A stretch of DNA of 33,093 nucleotides. It comes from CAVWDI01 sp046259385. Lineage in GTDB: Bacteria > Chloroflexota > Anaerolineae > Anaerolineales > UBA4823. Position numbers and translations under genes: made by a program. The first letter of the stretch is position 1. Every line of letters begins with the position of its first letter. The notes under the pieces are model-generated. The model saw only the letters and a list, made by a program, of their open reading frames with translations. It did no database searches and was not told the DNA's origin. The DNA lies in contig JBJYWI010000172.1 in NCBI GenBank assembly GCA_046259385.1, positions 1 to 33,093 of the forward strand, written 5' to 3'. Below are positions 6,980-14,706 of the stretch, one piece after another.

Positions 6980-8630
6980 TTGCGCTCTCAAATTTTGCTG
7001 GTTTGGTCGCATATACTGGTTGAATAAAATCGTCATGGTGCCAGATGAGGGTGTCATAGGAACCCCACGGGTGGGCAATGACAGTTTGATCGTCTTTTGT
7101 GAGAGTGCCTTGATACGGTTCATCACCGGCGTGGGCTCTCCATCCGCTCATTACAAAAGGCAGCGGTCCATCAGCTGCAACCCATTCCCCATTGAATTTG
7201 CGGGCGATATGCAGGTGAGTGCCAGTCGCCGGACCGCCTTCACAAGATGGATGGCCGATAGGATCACCGGCTTTTAGGTAAGTTTCCTCGGGGACTTTTT
7301 CCTCGGTTTGAATATGCATATAAAGCAGAGCCCAACCTGTCTGTTCCAGGTTGTCGCTTGGTATTTTATCCCCGAGAGAATCTATTCCATCCAGATCCTG
7401 AATAACGTATCCATCTCCGGTGCGCACAACCGGACCATCAGCCGCTGCGGTTACCCATGCTTTGGAAGGGACGCAGCCGCTGTGTTTGGATGAGGGTGCG
7501 AAGTCCAGAGCTGCATTTGCGCCTTCGGTTTGCCAGGCTTTGTGCGGACCGCTTGTATAACTCCACACGTACCCTGGCTCAAATGGAAGATCGAGCCTGA
7601 GCTGTTGGATACCCTCTGGAAATAGAGGTTCGACGTTCATTGCCCGCTCCCGGGGATCGCCGAACATGCGTTTGTAAAGATCAGCGAAGCCGTTATCTGG
7701 GCTGATTGCGTTCTGCCAGGTAGTTTCTACTTGAATTGAATCCATCATGGGGCGCTGCATTACAGGAATTTTCTGGAGGGCTTTCTGGGCTGCCAGGCTG
7801 GCAAAATAATATAATAATGCCACACTGCCGGGGTTCGAATCGGGTGAGGGATGTACAATTATACCATCTGGCAAGGGAATCTCGGTCACAGCCCCGGTGC
7901 GCCAGCCGTAGTATCCCTTCGAAATTTCATTTATTGCCCAGCCTAGCTGCCTGTACAACCCGCGGTGCTGGTAGTATTCGACACCGAGCACGTATCCCTC
8001 GTGGAGCCTTCCCTGTTGTTTGCCAAGTACACAACCGCACTCGTGTTCAAGGATAGCCAACAGTAATCGCGGATTTATCGAGTTTTCCAGAGCAATTCGG
8101 GAGATAATGTCTGCTGCGCTGGTCCAACCGGTTGATCCAAGATATTCACGGTATGTAGACAGGTAGCCTCCCGTATCTGCAAGGTACTGGTTAATATCGA
8201 AATCAACCGCAGATGGGCTATAAACAATCTCGCTGTCCGGCATTAAGCCACTGACGTTTACCAGCACCTGTCCGGGTTGGGCAGGTTCCCCGCTAGTTGG
8301 AATTAATAAAAGCTGGCCGGGAGCAAGCAGTCCATCTACGGCGATCAGATAAGGGGATTTTATTTTTTCTGCCTCGACACAAAACCGGGATGCAACTGCC
8401 TGGATTGTGTCTCCGGATTGGACAGTATACCGATGGTAAGGCTCAGGGGTGGCAGATTCACTTTCGCCATAAATTGATGTGCTCATTTGAATAGACACCA
8501 ATTGCCCCCGGGCAGCTGCGTTTCCGGTCAGTGTTAAACAATAAATAAGTATGGGCGACAAAACGATTGAAAAAAATAGGGTTGTTTTACGAGATTTGGC
8601 TCTAGTGGAATTAGATCTAAGGATCATCAT
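6960..8630 (-). CDS. LysM and M23A-type metallopeptidase, secreted (copy 2 of 4)
   Basis: A 556-residue exported protein. Residues about 15-40 form a signal peptide; it ends in NAAARG rather than a lipobox, so it may be released or left anchored by the helix, unlike its three neighbours. LysM lies at about 66-111 (YTVQSGDTIQAVASRF). The SLT-like region at about 155-330 contains NPRLLLAILEHECG, the only copy with Glu (Glu197) at the place where SLT lysozymes have their catalytic Glu. The M23 domain at about 355-480 has His363, Asp376 and His474 as predicted ligands, and His439 and His472. The acidic loop is enlarged and less regular (DLDGIDSLGD). A C-terminal extension after 510 differs from the other copies. 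The start overlaps the previous gene by 14 bases. Confidence 0.84.
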   Translation of the reverse strand: MMILRSNSTRAKSRKTTLFFSIVLSPILIYCLTLTGNAAARGQLVSIQMSTSIYGESESATPEPYHRYTVQSGDTIQAVASRFCVEAEKIKSPYLIAVDGLLAPGQLLLIPTSGEPAQPGQVLVNVSGLMPDSEIVYSPSAVDFDINQYLADTGGYLSTYREYLGSTGWTSAADIISRIALENSINPRLLLAILEHECGCVLGKQQGRLHEGYVLGVEYYQHRGLYRQLGWAINEISKGYYGWRTGAVTEIPLPDGIIVHPSPDSNPGSVALLYYFASLAAQKALQKIPVMQRPMMDSIQVETTWQNAISPDNGFADLYKRMFGDPRERAMNVEPLFPEGIQQLRLDLPFEPGYVWSYTSGPHKAWQTEGANAALDFAPSSKHSGCVPSKAWVTAAADGPVVRTGDGYVIQDLDGIDSLGDKIPSDNLEQTGWALLYMHIQTEEKVPEETYLKAGDPIGHPSCEGGPATGTHLHIARKFNGEWVAADGPLPFVMSGWRAHAGDEPYQGTLTKDDQTVIAHPWGSYDTLIWHHDDFIQPVYATKPAKFESANDKFNR

Positions 8631-10320
8631 CGCCGCGTGTGATAAACGATTTGGCGTTGCTGCATGTGCAGGCGGTTACGGACTGTCCTGCGCGTGTTAG
8701 TGTCCCTTGATACGCTTCCTCTCCATTATGAGCGATCCATCCGCCGAGATTGAACGGCAGCGGACCGTCGGCAGGCACCCATTCACCGTTGTATTTACGG
8801 GCGATATGAAGATGGGTACCGGTTGAGTGACCGCCTTCACAGGAAGGGTGTCCAAGTTTGTCGCCGGTTGCAACCCACTCACCTAGAGGGATGCGGTCAT
8901 CACTGGCAACATGTAAGTATATCAGAACCCAACCTGTGCTTTCGTGTCCATCTCCGTCCAGATCCAATACTACCAGTCCGGGTCCGGTGCGAACAACCAG
9001 ACCATCTGAGGCAGCTAGTACCCATGCGCCGGATTCGACACAGCCTGGTGTTTGAATGCCGGGACCAAAATCCAGAGCGGCATAGGCGCCATCCTGTTCC
9101 CAGGCGCCGTGTGGTCCACCGGTTAAACTCCAGGTCCAATTACGCTCGAAAGGCAGGATTAACGGCGGCTGATGTGCGGATATCGGGTAGAGCGGTTCAA
9201 CAGCCCGTGCGCGCTCCCAGGGGTCACCGAACATGCGCTCATAAAGATTGATAAAGCCATTCTCTGAGTAGAGCGCTTCTGTCCACTCCTGCCTGTCGTA
9301 TAGTTGGGCGAAGTAATACTGCAGGGCAGCTGTTCCAGCATTCAAATCCGGCGCCAACCGGGCAGTGCTTCCATCTTTAAACGTAATTTCCGTGAAGCGC
9401 CCTTCACGGTAGGCGTAATAGCCGATTGAGAGTTGATTCAATGTCCAGACTAGCTGATTGTACAGATATCTCTCGGTCTCGAACTCAATCCCAAGGGGGT
9501 AAAGTTCAGCCTCTCTGGTTGCAGGTTCTCCGTATATCCAACCGCTGTGATATTCGATGAGTGCCAGAAGTAAGCGCGGGTTGATGGAATTTTCTTTTGC
9601 GGTATGCAGTACCATTCGAGCCCCGGAGAGCGTACCGGTGGTGCGTGTGTAGTCTTTATGTTTGCTGAGGTATCCACCAGCCTGCTTGACAAAATCATCT
9701 ATGTCAAAATTGACCGCTGATGGCGAAAAAACGACCTCACTGTCGGGCAGCAACTTTTCAGATGAAGTGGTTTCACCCAGCTTGCGAGGGATTATTAGAA
9801 GCTGTCCTGGATTGATAAAACCTGTTTGGGGTATTTCCTGGTTGGAGTTTATCTCAGACGCTTTTACACCAAAACGAGTTGCTACTACAGGTAGGCTATC
9901 GGCAGCCTGGGCGTAGTACAGTATTGGTGAAGAATCAACGACTGCGATTTCTGCGGAGGGAATTGTCTCACCCGTTTGCGGATAGGATTGCTCTGAAGAT
10001 CCACTCTGATCATCAAGAGGTAACGGTTCCTCAGGAAGGCTTTCTGTTTCATCATTTGAAAACGGAGCAGGGGTGGGGTTGTAACCTGCTCCTATATTTT
10101 GAGGTTCATCACTACCTGAAACTGGATTATTGGAAATGGATTCTTCCTGGCTTGTTTTTGTGTTTAGCGCAGGAAGGGGCAATTCTTCGATTTGTTTAGT
10201 TTTTGAATCAGCCAGATTTTGAGGTGAGCTCGGGGGAATCCAGTACCCGCCGGAGGCGCATGCAGTGCACAAACCAGCCAGCAGCAGGAGGGCAATGAGG
10301 CCGTTCTGCTTGTGTATCAT
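8617..10320 (-). CDS. LysM and M23A-type metallopeptidase lipoprotein (copy 3 of 4)
   Basis: A 567-residue predicted lipoprotein: LIALLLLAGLCTAC places a possible lipid-bearing Cys21, although position -3 is Cys and so imperfect. Residues 22-130 are a low-complexity Ser/Pro/Glu linker that could span the cell wall. A degenerate LysM lies at about 133-178 (YAQAADSLPVVATRF). The SLT-like region at about 215-370 has NPRLLLALIEYHSG, with His where a catalytic Glu would be. The M23 domain runs about 397-510, with His404, Asp417 and His505 as ligands, and His470 and His503. DLDGDGHE at 453-460 is the best EF-hand-like loop of the set. It ends in TACTCSNAKSFI, nearly the same as copy 1, so these two may be the closest pair. 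No strong ribosome site precedes the ATG; the gap to copy 4 is 11 bases. Confidence 0.84.
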   Translation of the reverse strand: MIHKQNGLIALLLLAGLCTACASGGYWIPPSSPQNLADSKTKQIEELPLPALNTKTSQEESISNNPVSGSDEPQNIGAGYNPTPAPFSNDETESLPEEPLPLDDQSGSSEQSYPQTGETIPSAEIAVVDSSPILYYAQAADSLPVVATRFGVKASEINSNQEIPQTGFINPGQLLIIPRKLGETTSSEKLLPDSEVVFSPSAVNFDIDDFVKQAGGYLSKHKDYTRTTGTLSGARMVLHTAKENSINPRLLLALIEYHSGWIYGEPATREAELYPLGIEFETERYLYNQLVWTLNQLSIGYYAYREGRFTEITFKDGSTARLAPDLNAGTAALQYYFAQLYDRQEWTEALYSENGFINLYERMFGDPWERARAVEPLYPISAHQPPLILPFERNWTWSLTGGPHGAWEQDGAYAALDFGPGIQTPGCVESGAWVLAASDGLVVRTGPGLVVLDLDGDGHESTGWVLIYLHVASDDRIPLGEWVATGDKLGHPSCEGGHSTGTHLHIARKYNGEWVPADGPLPFNLGGWIAHNGEEAYQGTLTRAGQSVTACTCSNAKSFITRGDDDP

Positions 10321-10331
10321 GTGAATTTGTC

Positions 10332-11894
10332 TTAACGCGTAACGATGTTCTCTGGCGACCGCCCAGCGTATGCTTCAACCTGATTCCTTCCCCGTTCCAG
10401 GTAACCATCATACTCTTCGCCAGTTCCAACTGAAGTCCAGCGGTCCAGTATAAACGGCACTTCTTGATCGGCGGGAATCCACTCCCCATTATACCGCCTG
10501 GCAATATGGACGTGTGTGCCGCTGGATATGCCTCCCTCGCAAGATGGGTGTCCGATCGGTTGACCTGCCAGCAGGTGCGTGTTGGGTTCAACCCGATCCT
10601 GGGTCGCAATATGCATATACAGGATCACCCATCCGGTTTGTTCTAGGCCATCTCCATCCAAATCCTGAATCACTGCTCCATCTCCAGCGCGTGTGATCAG
10701 ACCATCGGCTGTAGCCACCACCCAGTTGTCGCTTTTTATACAGCCGACATCCTCTCCGGGCGGTGCGAAATCAAGGGCAGCCCAGGCAGAACCATCTCCC
10801 CAGGCGCTGTGCGGACCGCCAGTAAACGACCACTGCTCACCTTTCTGGAATGGAAGTTGCATTGGAGGTTGGATTAATTCCGCCATATTAATTGGCTCAC
10901 TCGCATAACCAAAGGGATTTCCGAACAGGTTGGTGAAAGTAGTGAACAACCCGTTTTCGGAAACTGCATCTTCCCAGGCGTTTCTGCCCAGCAGGGTGGA
11001 AAAGAAGTGCTGGATACCCGCAGTGCCGGCGTTTATGTTTGGTGAGATGAGCAGGATTGAACCATCCGCTAAAGGCCAAGCGCCGATTCCGTTAACACGC
11101 CAGAGATAAAAACCGCGGTTCAGGTTATTTGCTGCATAAGCAAGCTGCAAATACAAACCCTTTCTTTTATCATCGTTCAAGCCAACCGGATAATTGCGGG
11201 CGCTTTTTTCGATATCATCACTGGTAACCCATCCGCTTTGATGCTCTAATACTGCCAACAGCAAACGCGGGTTAACTGAAAAATCCTGAGCAATTCGTTG
11301 AACAATTTCTGCCCCGGAAAGGGTGAGGTCTTCGTTGATCTCTTCTTTATACCCCGCCAAATATCCCCCCTGGCTTTGAATGAAATCTTCAATATCAAAT
11401 TTGGCTGAGGCAGGTCCATAAACGAGTTCAGTATCGGGGATGATTTTAAAATCCGGCGCAGTTCCGTCGGGAGTGGGCGGCGGGATAAAAATTCGCTGAC
11501 CGATCTGTAACGATCCCGGATCGTCAATGTCGTTATATTTCCCCAGGAATTCCCAGGTAATCCCAAACTCCTGAGCGATATTTCCAAGCGTATCACCTTG
11601 TTCAATAAAGTATTCGATTTCATCCGATCGCAGAGTTGGAAGCACACGCGGCGCATCTGGCGTGGGGGTGTAAAAAGGTCCGCTGGGTGTGCTGAATGTA
11701 GAATTGCCTTCATCAAAGGGCGCCTGCGCGGCCTGCACCGAGCCTGTTTTGGAGGAGGATGTCAAATCAGTCACGCTGAAGTAGGCGCTGTCATCAGTTT
11801 TGACAGTACGGGCGCAGGCCAGCGAGGCGATTAAAAGTACCAATAATCCCAGCGTGGCGAATTTTTTATTTTTAGTTTTAGAGTCGTTGCTCAT
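10332..11894 (-). CDS. LysM and M23A-type metallopeptidase lipoprotein (copy 4 of 4, first gene of the unit)
   Basis: A 520-residue predicted lipoprotein with signal peptide KFATLGLLVLLIASLAC (Cys27; Leu at -2 makes the lipobox imperfect). A Ser/Thr/Pro linker follows to about residue 90. LysM spans about 93-138 and is well conserved (YFIEQGDTLGNIAQEFGIT and IGQRIFIPP). The SLT-like region at about 180-330 contains NPRLLLAVLEHQSG, with Gln at the catalytic Glu position. The M23 domain runs about 355-470 with His362, Asp375 and His463 as ligands, plus His428 and His461. DLDGDGLE at 411-418 is a calcium-loop-like insert. It is transcribed first in the four-gene set. A TATAAA lies upstream, near 11,920 on the minus strand, without a clear -35 box. 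Its wall or substrate specificity is unknown. Confidence 0.85.
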   Translation of the reverse strand: MSNDSKTKNKKFATLGLLVLLIASLACARTVKTDDSAYFSVTDLTSSSKTGSVQAAQAPFDEGNSTFSTPSGPFYTPTPDAPRVLPTLRSDEIEYFIEQGDTLGNIAQEFGITWEFLGKYNDIDDPGSLQIGQRIFIPPPTPDGTAPDFKIIPDTELVYGPASAKFDIEDFIQSQGGYLAGYKEEINEDLTLSGAEIVQRIAQDFSVNPRLLLAVLEHQSGWVTSDDIEKSARNYPVGLNDDKRKGLYLQLAYAANNLNRGFYLWRVNGIGAWPLADGSILLISPNINAGTAGIQHFFSTLLGRNAWEDAVSENGLFTTFTNLFGNPFGYASEPINMAELIQPPMQLPFQKGEQWSFTGGPHSAWGDGSAWAALDFAPPGEDVGCIKSDNWVVATADGLITRAGDGAVIQDLDGDGLEQTGWVILYMHIATQDRVEPNTHLLAGQPIGHPSCEGGISSGTHVHIARRYNGEWIPADQEVPFILDRWTSVGTGEEYDGYLERGRNQVEAYAGRSPENIVTR

Positions 11895-12298
11895 CCGTAA
11901 GCCTGGTTTTTATACTAGAGGGAAACAAAATACATTAGATATAACGCATGGTTGCAATATTTGAGCCAATAAGTTGTGGTTTGCCCGGCAAGTTACCGCT
12001 GTTTAAGGACAAAAAGTAACTTATAAAAATATGAATAACTTCGTTGTTTTTTTAATTCAGGAAAGTGAATCGGCCAGCCAGGTGATGATCTCAGCCTGGC
12101 TGGGAATGCGTCCAGTAAGGACCAATTTATTGTTGAGCATCAGTTATGGTGTTGCGAGAATCGGATATTCCAAAGGTTTCCTTTGCCAGTAGCTGCTAGA
12201 AACTGGAGCCGAATGCTATCCCACCGTCCGGTAACCAAAACCATAGATCCGCATCTAAACTAAGAAGATATATTAAAAAACTTTCGATCGAGGCAAAT
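11895..12298. other. Intergenic stretch with a decayed gene remnant
   Basis: About 400 bases separate two divergent units. Apart from the thioredoxin-like remnant described separately, no open gene is visible. The right end provides GAGG five bases before the rhodanese ATG at 12,299. The left end must hold the peptidase-unit promoter, but no convincing pair of boxes was found. Confidence 0.5.
12057..12170 (-). pseudogene. Remnant of a small thioredoxin-like protein (C-terminal part)
   Basis: Read on the minus strand this stretch encodes EYPILATP, then a TAA stop (12146-12144), then LMLNNKLVLTGRIPSQAEII and TWLADSLS before its own stop at 12,057. ATP-x-LMLNNKLVLTGRIPS matches the cis-proline loop and last strand of small thioredoxin-like redox proteins (pattern TPALVINGKVVxSGRVPS). 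The stop falls just after the conserved proline, where the family has Ala or Gly. Further upstream the frame contains another stop and no CxxC could be found. It therefore looks like a decayed or truncated gene. A start at the ATG right after the TAA would give only a 27-residue peptide. Confidence 0.6.
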
Positions 12299-12769
12299 AT
12301 GAAGCGGAACAAAAATTCAAATCCGACAGTTCAGGTAATCTCTTTGCAAAGTTACAATCCATGGTTGTGGATCAGCCTAACTATGGTTATGTTAGCGTTT
12401 TTCAGTATAAGCATTGCATCCTGCAGTACCACGCCTGTAGCGCGGGCGGAAGTACAGATCGGTTTAGCTGATGAAATCAGTGTGGATGAGGCTTATGAGT
12501 TGTACAGGGAGGGGGTTTACTTTCTGGATGTGCGCACTCCGGAGGAATGGGACGAATTCCACGCGCCCGATTCCACCCTGATACCGCTTGATGAGTTAGA
12601 AAACCGCCTGGGAGAATTACCTAAAGGAGAATCGATTGTTGTCGTTTGTCGGTCCGGAAACCGCAGCCAGGTAGGCAGGGATATATTGAAAGCAAATGGA
12701 TATAAAGAGACCACCAGCATGGCAGGTGGCCTCAGGGAGTGGATGGCATCCGGATATCCGGTAGAGTAA
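12299..12769 (+). CDS. Rhodanese-like lipoprotein
   Basis: A 156-residue protein with a membrane-targeting N-terminus and a clean lipobox I-A-S-C at Cys42, so it is probably an exported lipoprotein facing the outside. The single rhodanese domain covers about 58-155. It shows YFLDVRTPEEWDEFHAPDS, IPLDELENR and the active loop CRSGNRS with catalytic Cys117. Such domains carry sulfur as a persulfide; the acceptor here is not known. The long N-terminal region before the hydrophobic segment (about 22 residues) is unusual for a signal peptide; no better internal start was seen, and GAGG is properly placed for the ATG at 12,299. The neighbours point the other way, so it is likely a single-gene unit. 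Confidence 0.9.
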   Translation: MKRNKNSNPTVQVISLQSYNPWLWISLTMVMLAFFSISIASCSTTPVARAEVQIGLADEISVDEAYELYREGVYFLDVRTPEEWDEFHAPDSTLIPLDELENRLGELPKGESIVVVCRSGNRSQVGRDILKANGYKETTSMAGGLREWMASGYPVE

Positions 12770-12827
12770 GGGGTAGGAAATTCCGGTATTTCTAGCTGGA
12801 TACTGGAGGGCGTGTACTAGTATTCCC

Positions 12828-13655
12828 TTATTGAGATATCCCTGATAGCAGCAGCTGCCAGGCATTCTCCAATAGGTTTAGAGCTGTGTTTGGCGCGCTG
12901 CGGATCGCATCCAGCACTTCCTGCAGACGATCAGCGATTTCGGAAAGCGCCTCAACTTGGTAATTATCGACCTGGCTTCGCAAATCTTCAATGAGTTGGC
13001 GCGCCTCCTGGATTTTTTGCTGCGCCTGGCTGATATTACCTTCTGAAAGCAGTTCCCGACCGCTTTCGATTAAATCCATTACCTTTAAAATCTGGATTTC
13101 ATTTTCGAGTGCCTGCCAGCGATCGCCAAATCCAGCGATCTCTTCGTCGATGGAATCCGTTCTCAGGTTGAACTGTTCCAACAATTCTGAAACAGTGCCA
13201 AATTCAATTTCTAATGCGCCTACATTCTCTTGTAAAGAATCCCTTAAATCCTTTATAGTCTGCAGTTCGTCTGTTAATTCATTCAACTGCTCGACATCCG
13301 TCTGGAGTGATTCCACATCACCCAGAAGCTGGTTTTGTGCTGATTCAATGGTTTCCTTGGAAGTTTTTAAGCCAGCCAGCTCGGTTTCTAATTTTTCCAG
13401 TGATACTTCAACCGACTCTAGGCCGGTTTCAATTTCACTGAGGCTGGAATCTACCCCATCTAGTTTTTCCCAAACAAGCTGTTGGTTCTGCTCCATGCGC
13501 AGTTCCAGTTCGTCCAGGCGGGCGGTGTTTTCCTGGATGGGTTTGTAACCGAACCAGTACAGGATCAGGGTACCGGCTACCGCAGAGATCACAATCAGGA
13601 TGATCAGAAAGATCACGGTGAAAGATTTACTTGATTTGGTTTGTTCGCTGTTCAT
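12828..13655 (-). CDS. Membrane-anchored coiled-coil protein, function unknown
   Basis: A 275-residue protein with one N-terminal transmembrane helix (about 13-35, FTVIFLIILIVISAVAGTLI) and a long, almost unbroken coiled coil from about 40 to 245, rich in Leu, Glu and Gln heptads. It probably sits in the membrane with the coil outside the cytoplasm, but the topology could be reversed. No enzyme motif is present. A distant likeness to structural or scaffold proteins with DUF948-type coils cannot be told from coiled-coil composition alone. The upstream minus-strand neighbour is also a membrane protein with an unknown role; the 129-base gap contains its own promoter-like site, so the two need not be one operon. 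AAGGA precedes the ATG by nine bases. Confidence 0.75.
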   Translation of the reverse strand: MNSEQTKSSKSFTVIFLIILIVISAVAGTLILYWFGYKPIQENTARLDELELRMEQNQQLVWEKLDGVDSSLSEIETGLESVEVSLEKLETELAGLKTSKETIESAQNQLLGDVESLQTDVEQLNELTDELQTIKDLRDSLQENVGALEIEFGTVSELLEQFNLRTDSIDEEIAGFGDRWQALENEIQILKVMDLIESGRELLSEGNISQAQQKIQEARQLIEDLRSQVDNYQVEALSEIADRLQEVLDAIRSAPNTALNLLENAWQLLLSGISQ

Positions 13656-13682
13656 GGTAAGTATTCCTTTGGAGATTAATTA

Positions 13683-13711
13683 AATTTAATCAGATTGAAG
13701 CTCTGCGTCAA
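13683..13711 (-). promoter_or_regulatory. Possible promoter of the coiled-coil gene
   Basis: On the minus strand TTGACG (13711-13706), a 17-base spacer and TAAATT (13688-13683) precede the ATG at 13,655. The -35 is good and the -10 weak. Confidence 0.4.
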
Positions 13712-13784
13712 ACGCTTTTCAACTTGCTTGACCTGAAGGATTTATGAAAGTAATTATATTTAGTATAAGCTTACGTAAAATTTA

Positions 13785-14522
13785 TTAAGTGATTGGAAAT
13801 GTAATTAGATTATAAAGTCCGTATACAAGGATCAATAAACTTAGGAGGATAATTAACAACCGGGGTGGTATTGCTTTGAAGCGGGATTGAATCCCCCCCA
13901 GGAACAATACCGAAGCAAAGATGATAGTCATGAAAACGTAATCATCGCTAGTCTGGTTGGCTTCCTGACCTTCATTAAATTTTTGTTCAGCTTGTTCAAG
14001 GAGCTGCTGCGATTCTTCCATTTCAGGCAGGCTGTATTCAGGCATTGAGAACGGAGATTTAGGAGCATCCGGGTTATTAGCCGGGTCTGTTTCCAGCCAG
14101 GCTTCAAACGCAGGCAGGAAATCGGGTCGGAAACGTTTCTGATAGAAATCTAAAAGATCCTGCTGGTCGCTGGCATAGGCGTTGATCCAGTTTGTAAATA
14201 ATCCGATATCTATTTGGAGTAATTGCCCTGCGGTACTGGAAGCTCGGGTGGATTCTGTTCTAAGGGCGCCTGCCTGGCTGTAAGCAGTAGACTGAACGCC
14301 TCCCCAGCGGGCAGCCTCGTAGCCGCTCCAGGCTGCAGCTATAGTCGCAAATGCCAATACGAATGTGGCAATAAATTCTGCGAGTGGTTCGAAGCGGTCT
14401 AATCTGGAAGGCAGATCGATAAATGAGCCTTTATTGGATTTAGTCTGCTTGTCGATTGACTGCGCTTCAACATTAATATCATGATCAGAACTATTTAATG
14501 GCGCTTTTTCTGTTTCCGGCAT
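13785..14522 (-). CDS. DUF4337-like membrane protein
   Basis: A 245-residue protein. After a 40-residue charged N-terminus, a first transmembrane helix spans about 49-70 (FIATFVLAFATIAAAWSGYE). A helical region with ARWGGVQSTAYSQAGALRTE follows, then a soluble stretch to about 185, then two close transmembrane helices at about 192-212 and 220-242. The AWSGYEAARW-type helix and the two C-terminal helices resemble DUF4337-type proteins, which have no known function. An AGGAGG site seven bases before the ATG at 14,522 supports the start. It is divergent from the formiminotransferase gene, with a 184-base gap containing its promoter. Confidence 0.75.
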   Translation of the reverse strand: MPETEKAPLNSSDHDINVEAQSIDKQTKSNKGSFIDLPSRLDRFEPLAEFIATFVLAFATIAAAWSGYEAARWGGVQSTAYSQAGALRTESTRASSTAGQLLQIDIGLFTNWINAYASDQQDLLDFYQKRFRPDFLPAFEAWLETDPANNPDAPKSPFSMPEYSLPEMEESQQLLEQAEQKFNEGQEANQTSDDYVFMTIIFASVLFLGGIQSRFKAIPPRLLIILLSLLILVYGLYNLITFPIT

Positions 14523-14557
14523 ACAATTTCCTCCTGGTTCTATTTGAAATTCTATAG

Positions 14558-14585
14558 ATTATAAATGAATTTGAGTCTGAGACAA
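14558..14585 (-). promoter_or_regulatory. Promoter of the DUF4337-like gene
   Basis: On the minus strand TTGTCT (14585-14580) and a perfect TATAAT (14563-14558) are separated by 16 bases, about 36 bases ahead of the gene. A plus-strand TATAAT at 14,635-14,640 may serve the divergent gene but lacks a good -35. Confidence 0.5.
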
Positions 14586-14706
14586 TATAACAAAAGCCAT
14601 TTTTTGAACTGGCAGGCGAATTATTATTGGGGAGTATAATTGGCGCTGCGCTTCCTTTTTAGGTAAGATTTGCGCAGAAGTTAAATCCGATTTTCATGAG
14701 GTATGT

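Noticed and set aside
6980..7126. Longer N-terminus of peptidase copy 1
   Set aside because: It would put 49 residues ahead of the signal peptide and extend deep into the neighbouring gene; the ATG at 6,979 gives a normal lipoprotein start.
13000..13548. Serine-rich plus-strand frame opposite the coiled-coil gene
   Set aside because: It is the mirror of Glu/Leu-rich heptads; Ser and Phe runs of this kind are a common antisense artefact.
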